A stretch of 64,000 bases of DNA from Rhododendron vialii. Taxonomy: Eukaryota > Streptophyta > Magnoliopsida > Ericales > Ericaceae. This document shows, piece after piece, positions 12,160 through 23,123 of this stretch. Numbering within the stretch: the stretch's first letter is position 1; the number at the start of each line of letters is the position of its first letter. The position numbers and the translations under genes are program-made. The DNA is taken from the NCBI RefSeq assembly GCF_030253575.1, contig NC_080559.1:14731001-14795000 (forward strand), written 5' to 3'. The notes beneath the pieces are model-generated. The model searched no databases and was not told where the DNA came from. It saw only the letters and a program-made list of their open reading frames with translations.

Positions 12160-12326
12160 CTACCACTCTCGTAGATCCTCGGAATCAAACAAAATCAATT
12201 GCAACAAGAACAAGATGTCAAGGTATCGCTTTGGAACCCTAGCGTCAGCATCACATGACACCATAGACTTCAAAAGCAACTCATTCAAGTGTCCATCTAC
12301 TTTCAAGTCAGACCAGGCGTAACCAC
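12160..12326 (-). other. Possible C-terminal coding exon, unidentified
   Basis: On the minus strand a 3' splice-site-like CATTTTTCAG is followed by an open frame reading GYAWSDLKVDGHLNELLLKS, then a Cys/Asp/Ala segment and LDILFLLQLILFDSEDLREW before a TAG at 12160-12162. Codon use and composition look protein-like, and the same frame is also open upstream (KLLQLVDLVQSGSYKLNEFC) before a TGA at 12337-12339. A GA-rich stretch and a donor-like CTCATGAG/GTAATTC at about 13010 could be a 5' non-coding exon. I do not recognise the family. It may be a decayed gene. Confidence 0.25.
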
Positions 12327-13420
12327 TGAAAAATGTTCACCGAAACCACCCTAAACACCTCTTCTTGCAGAATTCGTTCAGCTTATACGACCCTGATTGC
12401 ACCAAATCAACCAATTGAAGAAGTTTTTACTCTCATAATCTCCTTCCTCCGAGCTGACTTCACTGAATCCAAGAATCAATAGAGAAACAACAGCTTTGAA
12501 ACTTTCAGAATTACAAAACACGGGTCAGACACAGACACCAGAAGTGGGTGGAGCAGCCACAGATAATTTTTTTGATGGCTAAGAGGTGTCCGGGTCGGCT
12601 TACGCACACCTTGACTAATCCGGGGACCAATCCCACCATCAATACCGCCTAGTCATTTACCGGAAACGGCTGCGTGACAGAAGTCCGAAATATGGTTCAC
12701 AAATCAAACCCAATAGTGGTGCATTAGACGGAGGGAGATCAATGGCTCTACTGATTTAGAGACCTGACAATGTCCTCGTCTGAGATTTAGCTAAACTTGA
12801 TTGAACTTTTGATACACCGTTTAACACTAAACCTAGTCTATGTATATACTCGTTTCACGTTGTTGTTGCTACGGAGAATCATCAGAGCAATTAATCAACC
12901 AATTAAAACCCTAGAAATCGATCGATGTATAAGGCAGCAACTGATATACATGCATATATAAATATAAATGTGTGTGTGAGAGAGAAGAGAGAGAGAGAGA
13001 GAGACGAATTACCTCATGAGAATTGAAACGATAACTGACAGATTCGGGAGGCCTAAACCATCTGTCCGAGGTCTAGGAGAAATGAGAAACGACTCCAACG
13101 AGGAAACACAATCGGTTTGTTGGTTTTGGGTATTTTAAAACCCCTATCAATAATCCCTAAGCTTGAACTAAGGGACCGTAAATACTTTTAGTTTTCAAGA
13201 ACGAAATTTCAAACTCAAAATTAAATGTGTTTACGGAAATAATTTTTCTAACGATATAAATTTTATTTGATAGGTCTTCTTAAAATATTTGTACGGTGCA
13301 AAAAAAAAATTTAAAAATTATTTTTTATTTACATTATTATTTTTTAAAATGTGAAATAAATATTTATTTTAAAAAAAAGTGCTCTTAAACAAGACCTAAA
13401 AGTGCTTGAATAGTTGAAAG

Positions 13421-13745
13421 AAGGCGCTGCTATTTGCAGCCTTTTATTTTCTCCTATAGTCCGTTAAAAATTTTCAATTATACTCGACAGTTAGTTACCA
13501 AAATTGAGATATATTTTTATCATCCAATTACCGAAATATAATATTTTTTTCAACAGCTATTTATCGAAAATGTATGTTTGGCAGTTGTTTACCGAAAGTT
13601 GAATATATTTTCGACATGTAGTTACCAAAATATAATCTTGTTTTCAACAGCTATTTACCGAAATGTTTTTTATGATTTTCAACAATTATTTACCGAAATA
13701 TAGTAGGTTATAGAAGAAAATAAAGGGATGCGAATAGCAACGCTT
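13421..13745. mobile_element. MITE with long inverted ends
   Basis: The left arm AAGGCGCTGCTATTTGCAGC and the right arm GGATGCGAATAGCAACGCTT are imperfect inverted repeats. The interior repeats a degenerate TATTTACCGAAAT motif every 35-45 bp. There is no ORF. The superfamily is undetermined because no clear target duplication was seen. Confidence 0.5.
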
Positions 13746-14454
13746 TTCAATGATTATGTTATGTGAACAAGGGCATGAACTATTATCCCTTGAACTAATT
13801 ATACCCCGTTGAACTATCATCGCTTTCCATTTTACCTCCTTAATCTAAAAATCCCTACAGATTGCCCCCTGAATCTCTCTTTTAGCATCCCTTAACTCCT
13901 CCCTCACGCTTCCGTCCAAATTTGGCCTTTAAACTCTGTATATGCACCTGTTAATAACCTACAACAAAAATACTTTTTTGCACTGGAATATTGCTAGATA
14001 TTCATTTTTATGACTCATCCATAATATATTTATTAATTTCACGTTAATTCTTTTTCAAGGTATGTCCTACAATTCAAGAAGCATGACTCTATTTGATAAT
14101 TATTTTTGTTGTGTGGGAATTTACCAGGGCTCTAATTTTGATGATCCTAGTATTGATCACCCATGATGTGTAAATTATTCGGAATTGATTGAATATTAAT
14201 TGGTGCATGTATGAATCAGATTTTTTAATTAAAAAATAGAGGGTAAAAATTAAGACTAATCGTTTGTTCTAGATAAATGAAATATAACAGGTAGTTAGAT
14301 ATGCCTAATTAAGTTGATTTTTTTTTTTACATATAAATAACCTAAACTTCAAAGACATGATAATCACAATGGGACCCAAGAAAGTATCACGGGACAAAGG
14401 ATTTATGGAGACAAACACGCTCTTTGAATTAAAAGGGCATTTGTAGATATATTG
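13746..14454. other. Intergenic, AT-rich
   Basis: No gene, RNA or transposon terminus was recognised. The sequence is AT-rich with short poly-T runs. Confidence 0.5.
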
Positions 14455-14467
14455 AGTATGAGTCATA

Positions 14468-15173
14468 AGAGCACATCTCTCAAACTCTAAAAGAGCCACA
14501 AAGAGCCACCACACTTTCTCTTCTTCTTTCCCTCCCTCTTCTTTGGGTTTATACCCAACTTTGGGCGGCGGGAGGAGAGGAATCAATCTCTGCCTTCGGA
14601 TCTGATTTTTCCTTTCCCTTCTCTATCCAAATTGCTAGTCGTTCATCACCCCTCCGATCGCCGCCGGTGGCTTCTTGAGTCATCGGATTCAGAGTTTTGA
14701 TTGGAATGGGGTTTAGACAAGAGAATGGCTCCTCAATCATGGAAGGAAGTGTATGTTTTATTTTATTTTATTTTTGTCCGGATTCATTCCGATTTCTATT
14801 CAGATTCAATCCAGTTTTTGTCCAGATTTAGTCCAATTACTGTCCAAATTTAATTCGGTGGGTGGTTGATTTCCATCGATTTTTGATGTTATCTTTGATA
14901 TAGAGCTCCGCCATCCTGAGGCGTCTGGTGTCTAGGTACTATACCTCCACTTATGCCGATTCTTATTGATAATGGTATGGAATGAGCGATGACTCTTGCT
15001 TACGCTTTAGACATCAGTTTCGTCTCTTTAATTGCTTTTAGTTTTAGGGTTTGACTATGTCTCTGTATCTCTGTATTAAGGAGGTGGGAATCTGTTACTG
15101 CCATATGACTTAATCTGTAGATGTATGGCTTTTATAAATGAGTATGCGTCTTCTGTTGAAAAAAAAAAAAAAA
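14468..15173 (+). mobile_element. LINE-mobilised retroposon with poly(A) and 13-bp TSD
   Basis: The segment ends in an A16-17 tract (about 15159-15174). It is bounded by the direct repeat AGTATGAGTCATA at 14455-14467 and 15174-15186, the signature of target-primed reverse transcription. The 5' part is pyrimidine-rich and UTR-like. It contains a short ATG frame, MAPQSWKEV, before a donor-like GTATGT. No reverse transcriptase is present. It may be a 5'/3'-UTR-only LINE derivative or a SINE-like element. Confidence 0.7.
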
Positions 15174-15606
15174 AGTATGAGTCATATAACCTAGAATTTT
15201 GATAGATTCAAAATTGGGATTTTTTTTGGTCTTGGTAATCAGTTAGTGGGTTAGGACTTGGGAGTTTAATGTTAGAAGGGGGATGAGAATTAGGAGGGCC
15301 AAAGTTGAACCACGACCTCATCCGTCATCGATCATGCATGAGAGTATAAAGCGACAACAATGTGGGGGCGACATTCCACTTGCTCGAAAGGGAAATTCAC
15401 ATCCAGGTGAAGGATACTAATGTTTAGGTATTATTCCAATTATGTTCCAAATATTCAAAGTAACAAAAGAAGATTCCTCTCTCCAGTTATAAAAACTTCA
15501 CCCTCTTTATTCAAATTTCCCAAGTGATAGTAACTTATTTACTAGTAACATTTAACCGTGTAATTTTGGCACAAAATATCCGTTTCCCCTTAATGGTAAA
15601 TTGTGA

Positions 15607-16779
15607 TCAAGAATACTTTCCAGCATTTCTACTGAGAAGAAAACAAAGCTCAAGTGGCTTATCAGACATCCTAACCATGTGATCACTTCCTCTAATCTCT
15701 TCAACTTCGTCAGGTGGATTTTTATCGATCATCCACCGTTGAAAATCCTTCTTCCCCACCTCGTCTTTCTCAGAAACAATGGAAACTCGCCTAACCGAGC
15801 CATATTCCTTTCTCGAGAAAATCAGCTCGTTCGACAGGTTTTCTATGTCGTACAAGCGCTGGCCACAGAGGTCTCAACAACGTTGTTGACAGGGTCACAT
15901 CCTGCCACAAGCGAGGTAATTGACTTTTTGTATATATCAAGACATGAATAAAAGAACAAGATTTATGTGATTGAATTGAAGCTTCTCACCTGAGTTGGGC
16001 TAAGTTGGTATACTTTTCTTGCCAAGTACATTGGCACAACAATGTAAGTTCTTGCAGGGTTCTTAGGTCCGTCATCATACGGATATTGGCTATCTAGTAC
16101 AGATTCTTGTATCCTCAATGACTGTAATGAACAGGGTGAAATTTCAACTTATGTTAGGGTTGGTTTTCAACGAATTAGCAACAATTTCACTATTAAGCAG
16201 TTAAGAGGTTAAAATTTTGGGTTCAAAAAGTTTTGTTTAGTCAATTTCGTGGTCTAGACAAGTTCATTGTAACCTCAATTTTGTTTAGAAACTTATTTCT
16301 TTCTGGATTCTTGATTTTTCAATAACACAGTTTATTGAAGGTAATTTTCAACGCCAAACACAATGGTGTGTATGTAATTTTACCTACCTCTTGAAACAAG
16401 GTAGAAATGTTGAGGCTTGGACCAGGCTTAAGGCAGTGACAAACACAGCCACTGAAAATCTCTCTGGAAAATTCTCCATGGCTTGAGATATGGCTAACCT
16501 GCCAAAGCTATGAGTATCACTCTTTCATTTGGTTGGTCTGAAGTTGATGCTATGAATTCATTCAGTGGCTTAAAGTAATCCGAGATTGATGGGATATCTC
16601 TCACATGAACGGGTGATCCCAGAAGCAGCTAAATCTAGAGCCGTGACCTTGTGCCCCAATGATTCTAGTAGGGGCACAACCTTGTACCAAGACCATAGGA
16701 CAAAGTGGTAATTCTAATTGCCTGATGGTGTTCTTGTGACATGAAAAAGGGCCAAGATCACAAGAAAAACTAACTTCAT
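15607..16779 (-). pseudogene. Methylesterase (SABP2/MES family) pseudogene
   Basis: The minus strand carries the remains of an alpha/beta-hydrolase of the plant methylesterase family, which hydrolyses methyl esters of hormones such as methyl salicylate or methyl jasmonate. Pieces in order are an N-terminal MKLVFLVILALF, a [20 protein letters not shown] stretch, HSFGRLAISQAMENFPERFS with the nucleophile Ser, DSQYPYDDGPKNPARTY, DVTLSTTLLRPLW, and EYGSVRRVSIVSEKDEV with GSDHM containing the catalytic His. The pieces lie in different frames. There is an in-frame TAG after about 20 codons, a deletion that removes the oxyanion-hole region, a deletion just before HSFG, and a frameshift after RPLW. 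Intron-like donors (GTGAGAAG after ..LSPTQ) remain, so it arose by DNA duplication rather than by a processed copy. No intact neighbour is in the window. Confidence 0.85.
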
Positions 16780-17474
16780 TTGCTTCTTCCCAAACTTTAC
16801 TTTCTCTATGTTCTGGTTATACTCAGACAAACGATCAAGTTGTTATTAGTCTGTATTTGTAAGGGCTGGAGGCTGGCTAGAGGGGTTTGACATGAAGATG
16901 CTTCTAGTTAGCTGAGTTGGTCTGGGCTTGTGAATCCTGAATGGAAGGTTACCAATCACAAATCTTAAACCCGATAATTGAGTTGACATATGAAGAATGG
17001 AGGACGTATGTACTCGAGAAGTAACTGCTTTATCCCAGGAAAAGACTTTGACAACCTCATTAGTAAGAAAAAACAAAACAAAAAAATATTCTACTAGTCA
17101 GGTCGTGATCTCATTTGTCTAATCTATTGCATCTGCAGCTCATCAAGTGCATCATGGCACTTTGACAATGTTGTCATTTGTATCCATTCTCCTCTGAATT
17201 TGACTGCAGGTACAAAATAAGGACATTCAACCCATGAAAGATACAATTAAGCCTTTAGCGAGGAGGCCAATCATGAAAATTCATTTCAGAAAAGATAAAA
17301 AGGGGACCTCATTCGCCTTATTTTTCCAACCCAACCAAGTTTGGGTGTACATTTAGCACAAGTAGAAACAGGCCGCGGTCCTCTATGACCAAATTTGGGT
17401 GTACATTTGTGTCGGTGCATTTTTAATCACAAATTATGTCTCGAGACCCAATATTTCTTTGTTGAGAATACAAA
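16780..17474. other. Intergenic, upstream of the methylesterase pseudogene
   Basis: No supported coding sequence. The 76-codon minus-strand frame at 16846-17076 has no recognisable domain. Confidence 0.5.
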
Positions 17475-17926
17475 GGCTCCATTTGTTTCAACGTAAAACA
17501 ATTTCTAAGAAAAATAATTTTGCAGAAAAATAATTGTTAGTATTTTGTTTTCCCGTGTTTGGATGGCAATTACAGGAAATTTTTCCAGAAAACAAATAAT
17601 TTCAAATAAATACGTACAAGTACATCACAGTAGGCTATAGCCTATATATGCATACAGAAACTTTGAAGTTTGAAGTCTTGGAACTACTCTACCTCTGGGT
17701 TGGGAATCGAGATAATGGAGAGTCTCCCGTTGACTGTAGGTGATACGAAGGAATTGGCCTTCAATATCGAGAACGACACGGTAAAATGACTTACGACACA
17801 TTTGGAATGATATCATTTGTGCCCCTATGATGGAAAAGATTTTGCTATAAAAAATGTTTCACTCTGTTTTTGTCCAACCAACAACGAAAACTGGAAAAGT
17901 ATTTTACGGGATAACAAACGGAGCCA
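17475..17926. mobile_element. MITE, GGNTCCRTTTGTT family, copy 1
   Basis: The left end GGCTCCATTTGTTTCAACGT and the right end AACAAACGGAGCC are inverted repeats. The interior is AT-rich with TTTTCCAGAAAA-like motifs. A second member with the same terminal sequence is at 42022-42432. There is no coding capacity. Confidence 0.65.
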
Positions 17927-18125
17927 AAAGTCACATCCAAATTTTGTGAAAATGTCAGTAGGTTTCATTACAGTGGAATTCTCTTAGAGGACCAGTACCC
18001 AACCCTCCAAGTTCAGCAAACCCGAACCTAATACACATGCAAGTAATTCAACAGAACACAAAACAAAGATGCACTAGCAGGCCATCACTTAAGATGCATT
18101 AGCAGGCCATCGCAAAACAAAACAA

Positions 18126-18301
18126 AACAACAAAAGCTTAGAAAATTTTACTGATGTTATATATCCAGAAGAAATCAATAGACCAAAATGTCAGAAAACT
18201 CGCACCATACCATAACAACAAAAGCTTAGAAAATTTTACTGATGTTATATATCCAGAAGAAATCAATAGACCAAAATGTCAGAAAACTCGCACCATACCA
18301 T
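18126..18301. repeat. 88-bp perfect tandem duplication
   Basis: Two adjacent, essentially identical copies (18126-18213 and 18214-18301) begin AACAACAAAAGCTTAG. The lack of divergence points to a very recent duplication or an assembly artefact. They lie downstream of the SPT5-like gene, beyond its stop codon. Between them and 19002 I see no gene; part may be 3' UTR. Confidence 0.92.
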
Positions 18302-19002
18302 AAAAAGTCGGAAAACTCCCACAATAATTCTTAGACCTCCTGTCCTGTTTGGACTAGTTGAACAAACAAGATATTGAGAAAAGATGAAAAGTAATAAATA
18401 CTTGGTGCAAGTAATGTTACAAAACTATGCTGATGCCAGTAATCGGAGTCTACCTGCAAGAAATTATCCAGACTGAGATATTATGCTAAATGAGAGTGTT
18501 ATAACGATTACAATTTACAAATAGCACAATAACACAAGGAGAAACCAAGAAATATATTGTACAAGTAAACACTGATGCTTTCATGGACAACAAGAATGCA
18601 CATATGTATATGTCAATGCGTGTATGACAGGATTAGCATCAAGCTCTAAATAGTTCTCAGTTATATAAAATTCTTTTTGATGTCCACCAGTGTCTTTCAA
18701 CTCCATAATCACAGCAAGCTAAAAACCCCTTGTCTTCTCATAATTATAAACACCAATTTTCACAAAGCACAGAACGAAGTAGAAGGATAACAACCACCCA
18801 GCATAAACATCTGAGTCAACTAGAACAAGGAGTTGATAACTACAATTCCAGAAAAAAAGAAAAAGAGAAGATGACCATGTCTAACGTCCCACAAAATCTC
18901 ATATGGTTCTTAAACATAAACAGAGAGAGTAATAGAAACTAGACACAGAAGAGGGCAGAATAATGAAAAGATGCGCATTTCGCCTCATTTTTCCTATCCA
19001 TG

Positions 19003-22000
19003 TCAACGGGAAGAGTTGGGGCATTCTCGAGCGAAATGCCCTTGCTCGCCACATTTGTAGCAACCACCTCCTCCGCCACCACCCCTCCCACCTCCACCAC
19101 CCTGAGGGCATTCCCTGGCCATATGTCCCGTCTCCCCACATTTGAAGCAAGCATTGCCACCACCAGCCCCACCTCTCCCGCCGCCGCCGCCACCCTGAGG
19201 GCATTCCCTAGCCATATGTCCCGTTTCCCCACACTTGTAGCAAGAATTCCCACCACCTCCACTACCATACCTCCCACCTCCTCCGCTGCCACCCTGGCTA
19301 CAGTCCCTGGCCATATGTCCCGCCTCCCCGCACTTGTAGCAAGCATTACCGCCACCACTGCCTCCACCTCTCCCTCCGCCACCGCCCTGTGGGCATTCCC
19401 TAGCCATATGCCCCGTTTCCCCACACTTGTAGCACGCATTCCCGCCGCCACCTCTCCCCCTTCCACCACCTGAACCACCAAATCCTTGATCCCCCCCAGA
19501 TGGTTTACCCCAGCTGTCATTTTGATCTTTCTTCTCTGCATTGCTCCAAGAAGATCCTCCTGTCTGATTTCCCCAAGAAGATCCACCACCTTGTTTGCTC
19601 CACGAAGATCCTCCCCCATCCTGCTTACTCAATGAAGCTGCTCCAGCATCACTACCCCATCCTCCAGTTTTACTCTCTGGTGCAGAAGAGGTAGAACTAT
19701 TCCACACTGATTTGCTTCCGCTTGCTGGTTTGCCCCAGGAATTTTCTCCGGATCCCATAACAGGAGTACTCTCCTGGGTATCCATGGAATTTCCCCAACT
19801 TATTGCCCCTTCCTTTTTGGTTTTTCCCCAGCTACTTAACTCAGCTTCTGATTGGCCTGACTTCCCACCTGAAATGCCCCATTCCCCAGTTTGATTCTTG
19901 GGTTCAGCATTGGAACCACCTGAGCCACCCCAACCCGCAGTTTGATTCAAGGGTTCAGCTTCTGATTTCCCTGCAGTACCCCATCCTCCAGTTTGGGATT
20001 TTTCAGCTTTAGACCCACCTGTGCTACCCCAACCTGCAGTTTGATTTAAGGGTTCAGCTTCTGATTTGCCTGCAGTACCCCATCCACCAGCTTGATTACT
20101 GGGTTTCCCAGACTTAGAACCACCAGCATTAGCCCATGGCCCAGATTTATTCATAGGTTCGGCATCTAACTGGGCCGAACTCCCACCTGTAGACCATCCC
20201 CCAGTTTGAACCTTTGGTTCTGCCTTAGAAACACCAGTATTGCCCCACCCACCAGTTTGATTTTGAGATTCAGCTATAGAACCACCTGTATTACCCCAAC
20301 CCCCACTTCTATTCTTGGGTTCGGCGTTAGAACCACCTGCATTATTCCATCCTCCAGTTTGACCCTTCGGTTCAGCATCTGATTGGCGGTTCCCACCTGC
20401 ACTACCCCATCCCCCAGTTTGATTTTGAGTTTCAGCAGTAGAACCACTTGCTTTAGCCCACCCTCCAGTTTGATTCTTGGGTTCAGAATCTGATTGGACT
20501 GAGGTCCCACCTCCAGTACCCCATCCTCCTTTTTCATTATTGGGTTCAGCCTTGGAACCACCTGCAGTACCCCATCCCCCAGTTTGACTTTTGGTTTCAA
20601 CACTGGATTGGACTGAGGTCCCACCTCCAGTACCCCATCCTCCTTTTTCATTATTGGGTTCAGCCTTGGAACCACCTGCATTACCCCATCCCCCAGTTTG
20701 ACTTTTGGTTTCAACACTGGATTGGGCAGAGTTCCAACCACCCATACCCCATCCTCCAGTCTGATTCTTGGATTCGGCAGCTTTTCCCAATGAACCTCCC
20801 TCACCGGCTCCCCCACTAGACCTCCAGCCTCCACCTCCATCGCCACCACCCTGACTGCAGTCTCTAGCCATATGTCCCGTTTCCCCACACTTGAAGCAAG
20901 CATTCCCTCCCCCACCACCATACCTCCCACTTCCACCGCCACCCTGACTGCAGTCCCTGGCCATATGTCCCGTTTCCCCACACTTGAAGCAACCATTCCC
21001 TCCGCCACCACCTCCCCCCCTCCCACCTCCACCACCTTGAGTGCATTCTCTGGCCATATGTCCTGTTTCGCCACACTTGTAGCAAGCATTCCCACCTCCA
21101 CCACCTTGAGTGCATTCCCTGGCCATATGTCCTGTTTCACCACACTTAAAGCAAGCATTTCCACCACCACTTCCACCTCCCTGAGTGCACTCCCTCGCCA
21201 TGTGCCCCGTTTCCCCACACTTATAGCAAGCATTCCCACCACCACCTCCCTGAGTGCATTCTCTAGCCATATGCCCAGTTTCGCCACACTTGTAACACGC
21301 ATTCCCACCACTGCCACTGCCTCCCCTCCCACCTCCACCACCCTGAGTACACTCCCTTGCCATATGGCCCGTTTCCCCGCACTTGAAGCAAGCATTCCCA
21401 CCTCCTCCTCTTCCCCTTCCCCCACCCGAACCACGACCTCCGTCAAATTTCCCTTCCCTCAACTCATCTTCTGTATTCGCATCAGATTGCTTACTAGCCC
21501 AAGAAGATCCACCACCTTGTTTATTCCAAGAAGATCCGCCCCCATCCTGTTTATTCCAAGGGTCTGACCCTCCAGCATTACTACCCCATCCCCCAGTTTG
21601 ACTCTCTGGTGCAGCGTTAGAATTGTTCCAGGCTGCCTTGTTTCCACTGGAATCTTCTTTGCTGCCCCACATATCTGGTGCTGCAGGTTTGCCCCAAGAA
21701 CTTTCTCCGGATCCCATACCAGCACTACTCTCTAGGGGATCTGCAGATTTTCCCCACGCTGTTGCACCATCCTTTTTCACAGCCCCCCAACTTCCAGTTT
21801 GAGATCCATCCATGTTGGTAGCTTTATTCCAGCCACTTGCTTCAGCTTCCGACTGGCCTGAGCTCCCACCTCCGCTGCCCCATCCACCGGTTTGATTCTT
21901 GGGTACAGCTGCAGAACCACCCCATGCAGACTGATCTCCAACAGCTTCCTCATTAGCCACAGCATTACCCCATGAAGAGTTCTGTTTTTTAGTTGCTTTA

Positions 22001-23083
22001 GTCCCCCAAGGGCCATCATCTTCAACATCTTCACATTGTAAAACAAGAACAATCAGAATCAAAAGAGCACTAGTAACTAAAATTACAAACGAGTTCAGAT
22101 ATGGTTGGTATAGAGGTCATTAATGTTTTTCCAACACAGTCCGGTGATAATACCCTTACTTGAATTATTGTCAGCATTTGCAGAACTGGACTCAGGCTGA
22201 ATCTGGAAATCAAAGACTCATGAAAAAAATTGGCGGAGGAGAAAAAACACAAGCCAGGACAAAATAACACGCAGATATTAACTTACCGTAAAACCTGAAG
22301 ATGGGAAAGCAGGCCAAGAACTCCTGAACAAAAGTGCCACCAATATCAGCTCAATTTTCAGAGTAACCAAAATTCAACCAGAACACAATATATACACACA
22401 TTGATAGAAGGGGGGGGGGGGGGGGTTGGTGTTGGTGTGGGGAAACACAGAAAATTGTCCAACTGCAATCCAGTGAACCCTTAAATGCCATAGGAAATCT
22501 AATGGTAGGATGGAAACTTAAGCATCACATGCCAGCTACATTACCGGCAATAGATTACGATTCATATTAGTCACTACATATGTATTGATAACTTCTACCT
22601 TGCATGATCTTCGATCAACATATTTGAATCATTTGATAGAATGAGATACCTATGAAACACTAAATCAAGATACAAGTGATCCCTCAATCCCTCCCGAAGT
22701 AAAAAGGGTATGATTACAATCCCCTCTTTTGTTCTATTATCTTAAATTAGGTAATATGTTTCCACCCTGTTAAAACTGAAACAGTTCAAGCACACAATTC
22801 ACATTTAAAGTTGTTTGGACATAACAAAGTCCAAACATGGCTGGACATTTGTTGGATTATATGCCTACCATTCTGCTTAAGAAACACAGGCACACAACAA
22901 AATCAGAACCCTCTACAAGATGAGAATGAGCAGAAGAGAATTGAAAAGTGATATGAAAAATTATTATGACCTTTCTGTAGACAGCCCTCCAGCACCCCAT
23001 CTATCGCCCTCTACTGACGTTCCTGCTCCCCCCATCCAATCTTCAAAATGTCACAGCAAATGTTATCACAACACACAACACCC

Positions 23084-23123
<40 letters not shown>

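Noticed and set aside
20872..21567. 231-codon plus-strand ORF opposite the zinc-knuckle block, and a 390-codon minus-strand ORF in another frame (20274-21446)
   Set aside because: These are shadow frames created by the repetitive, stop-poor Gly/Cys coding repeats of KTF1. They have no domains and no independent splice or start context.
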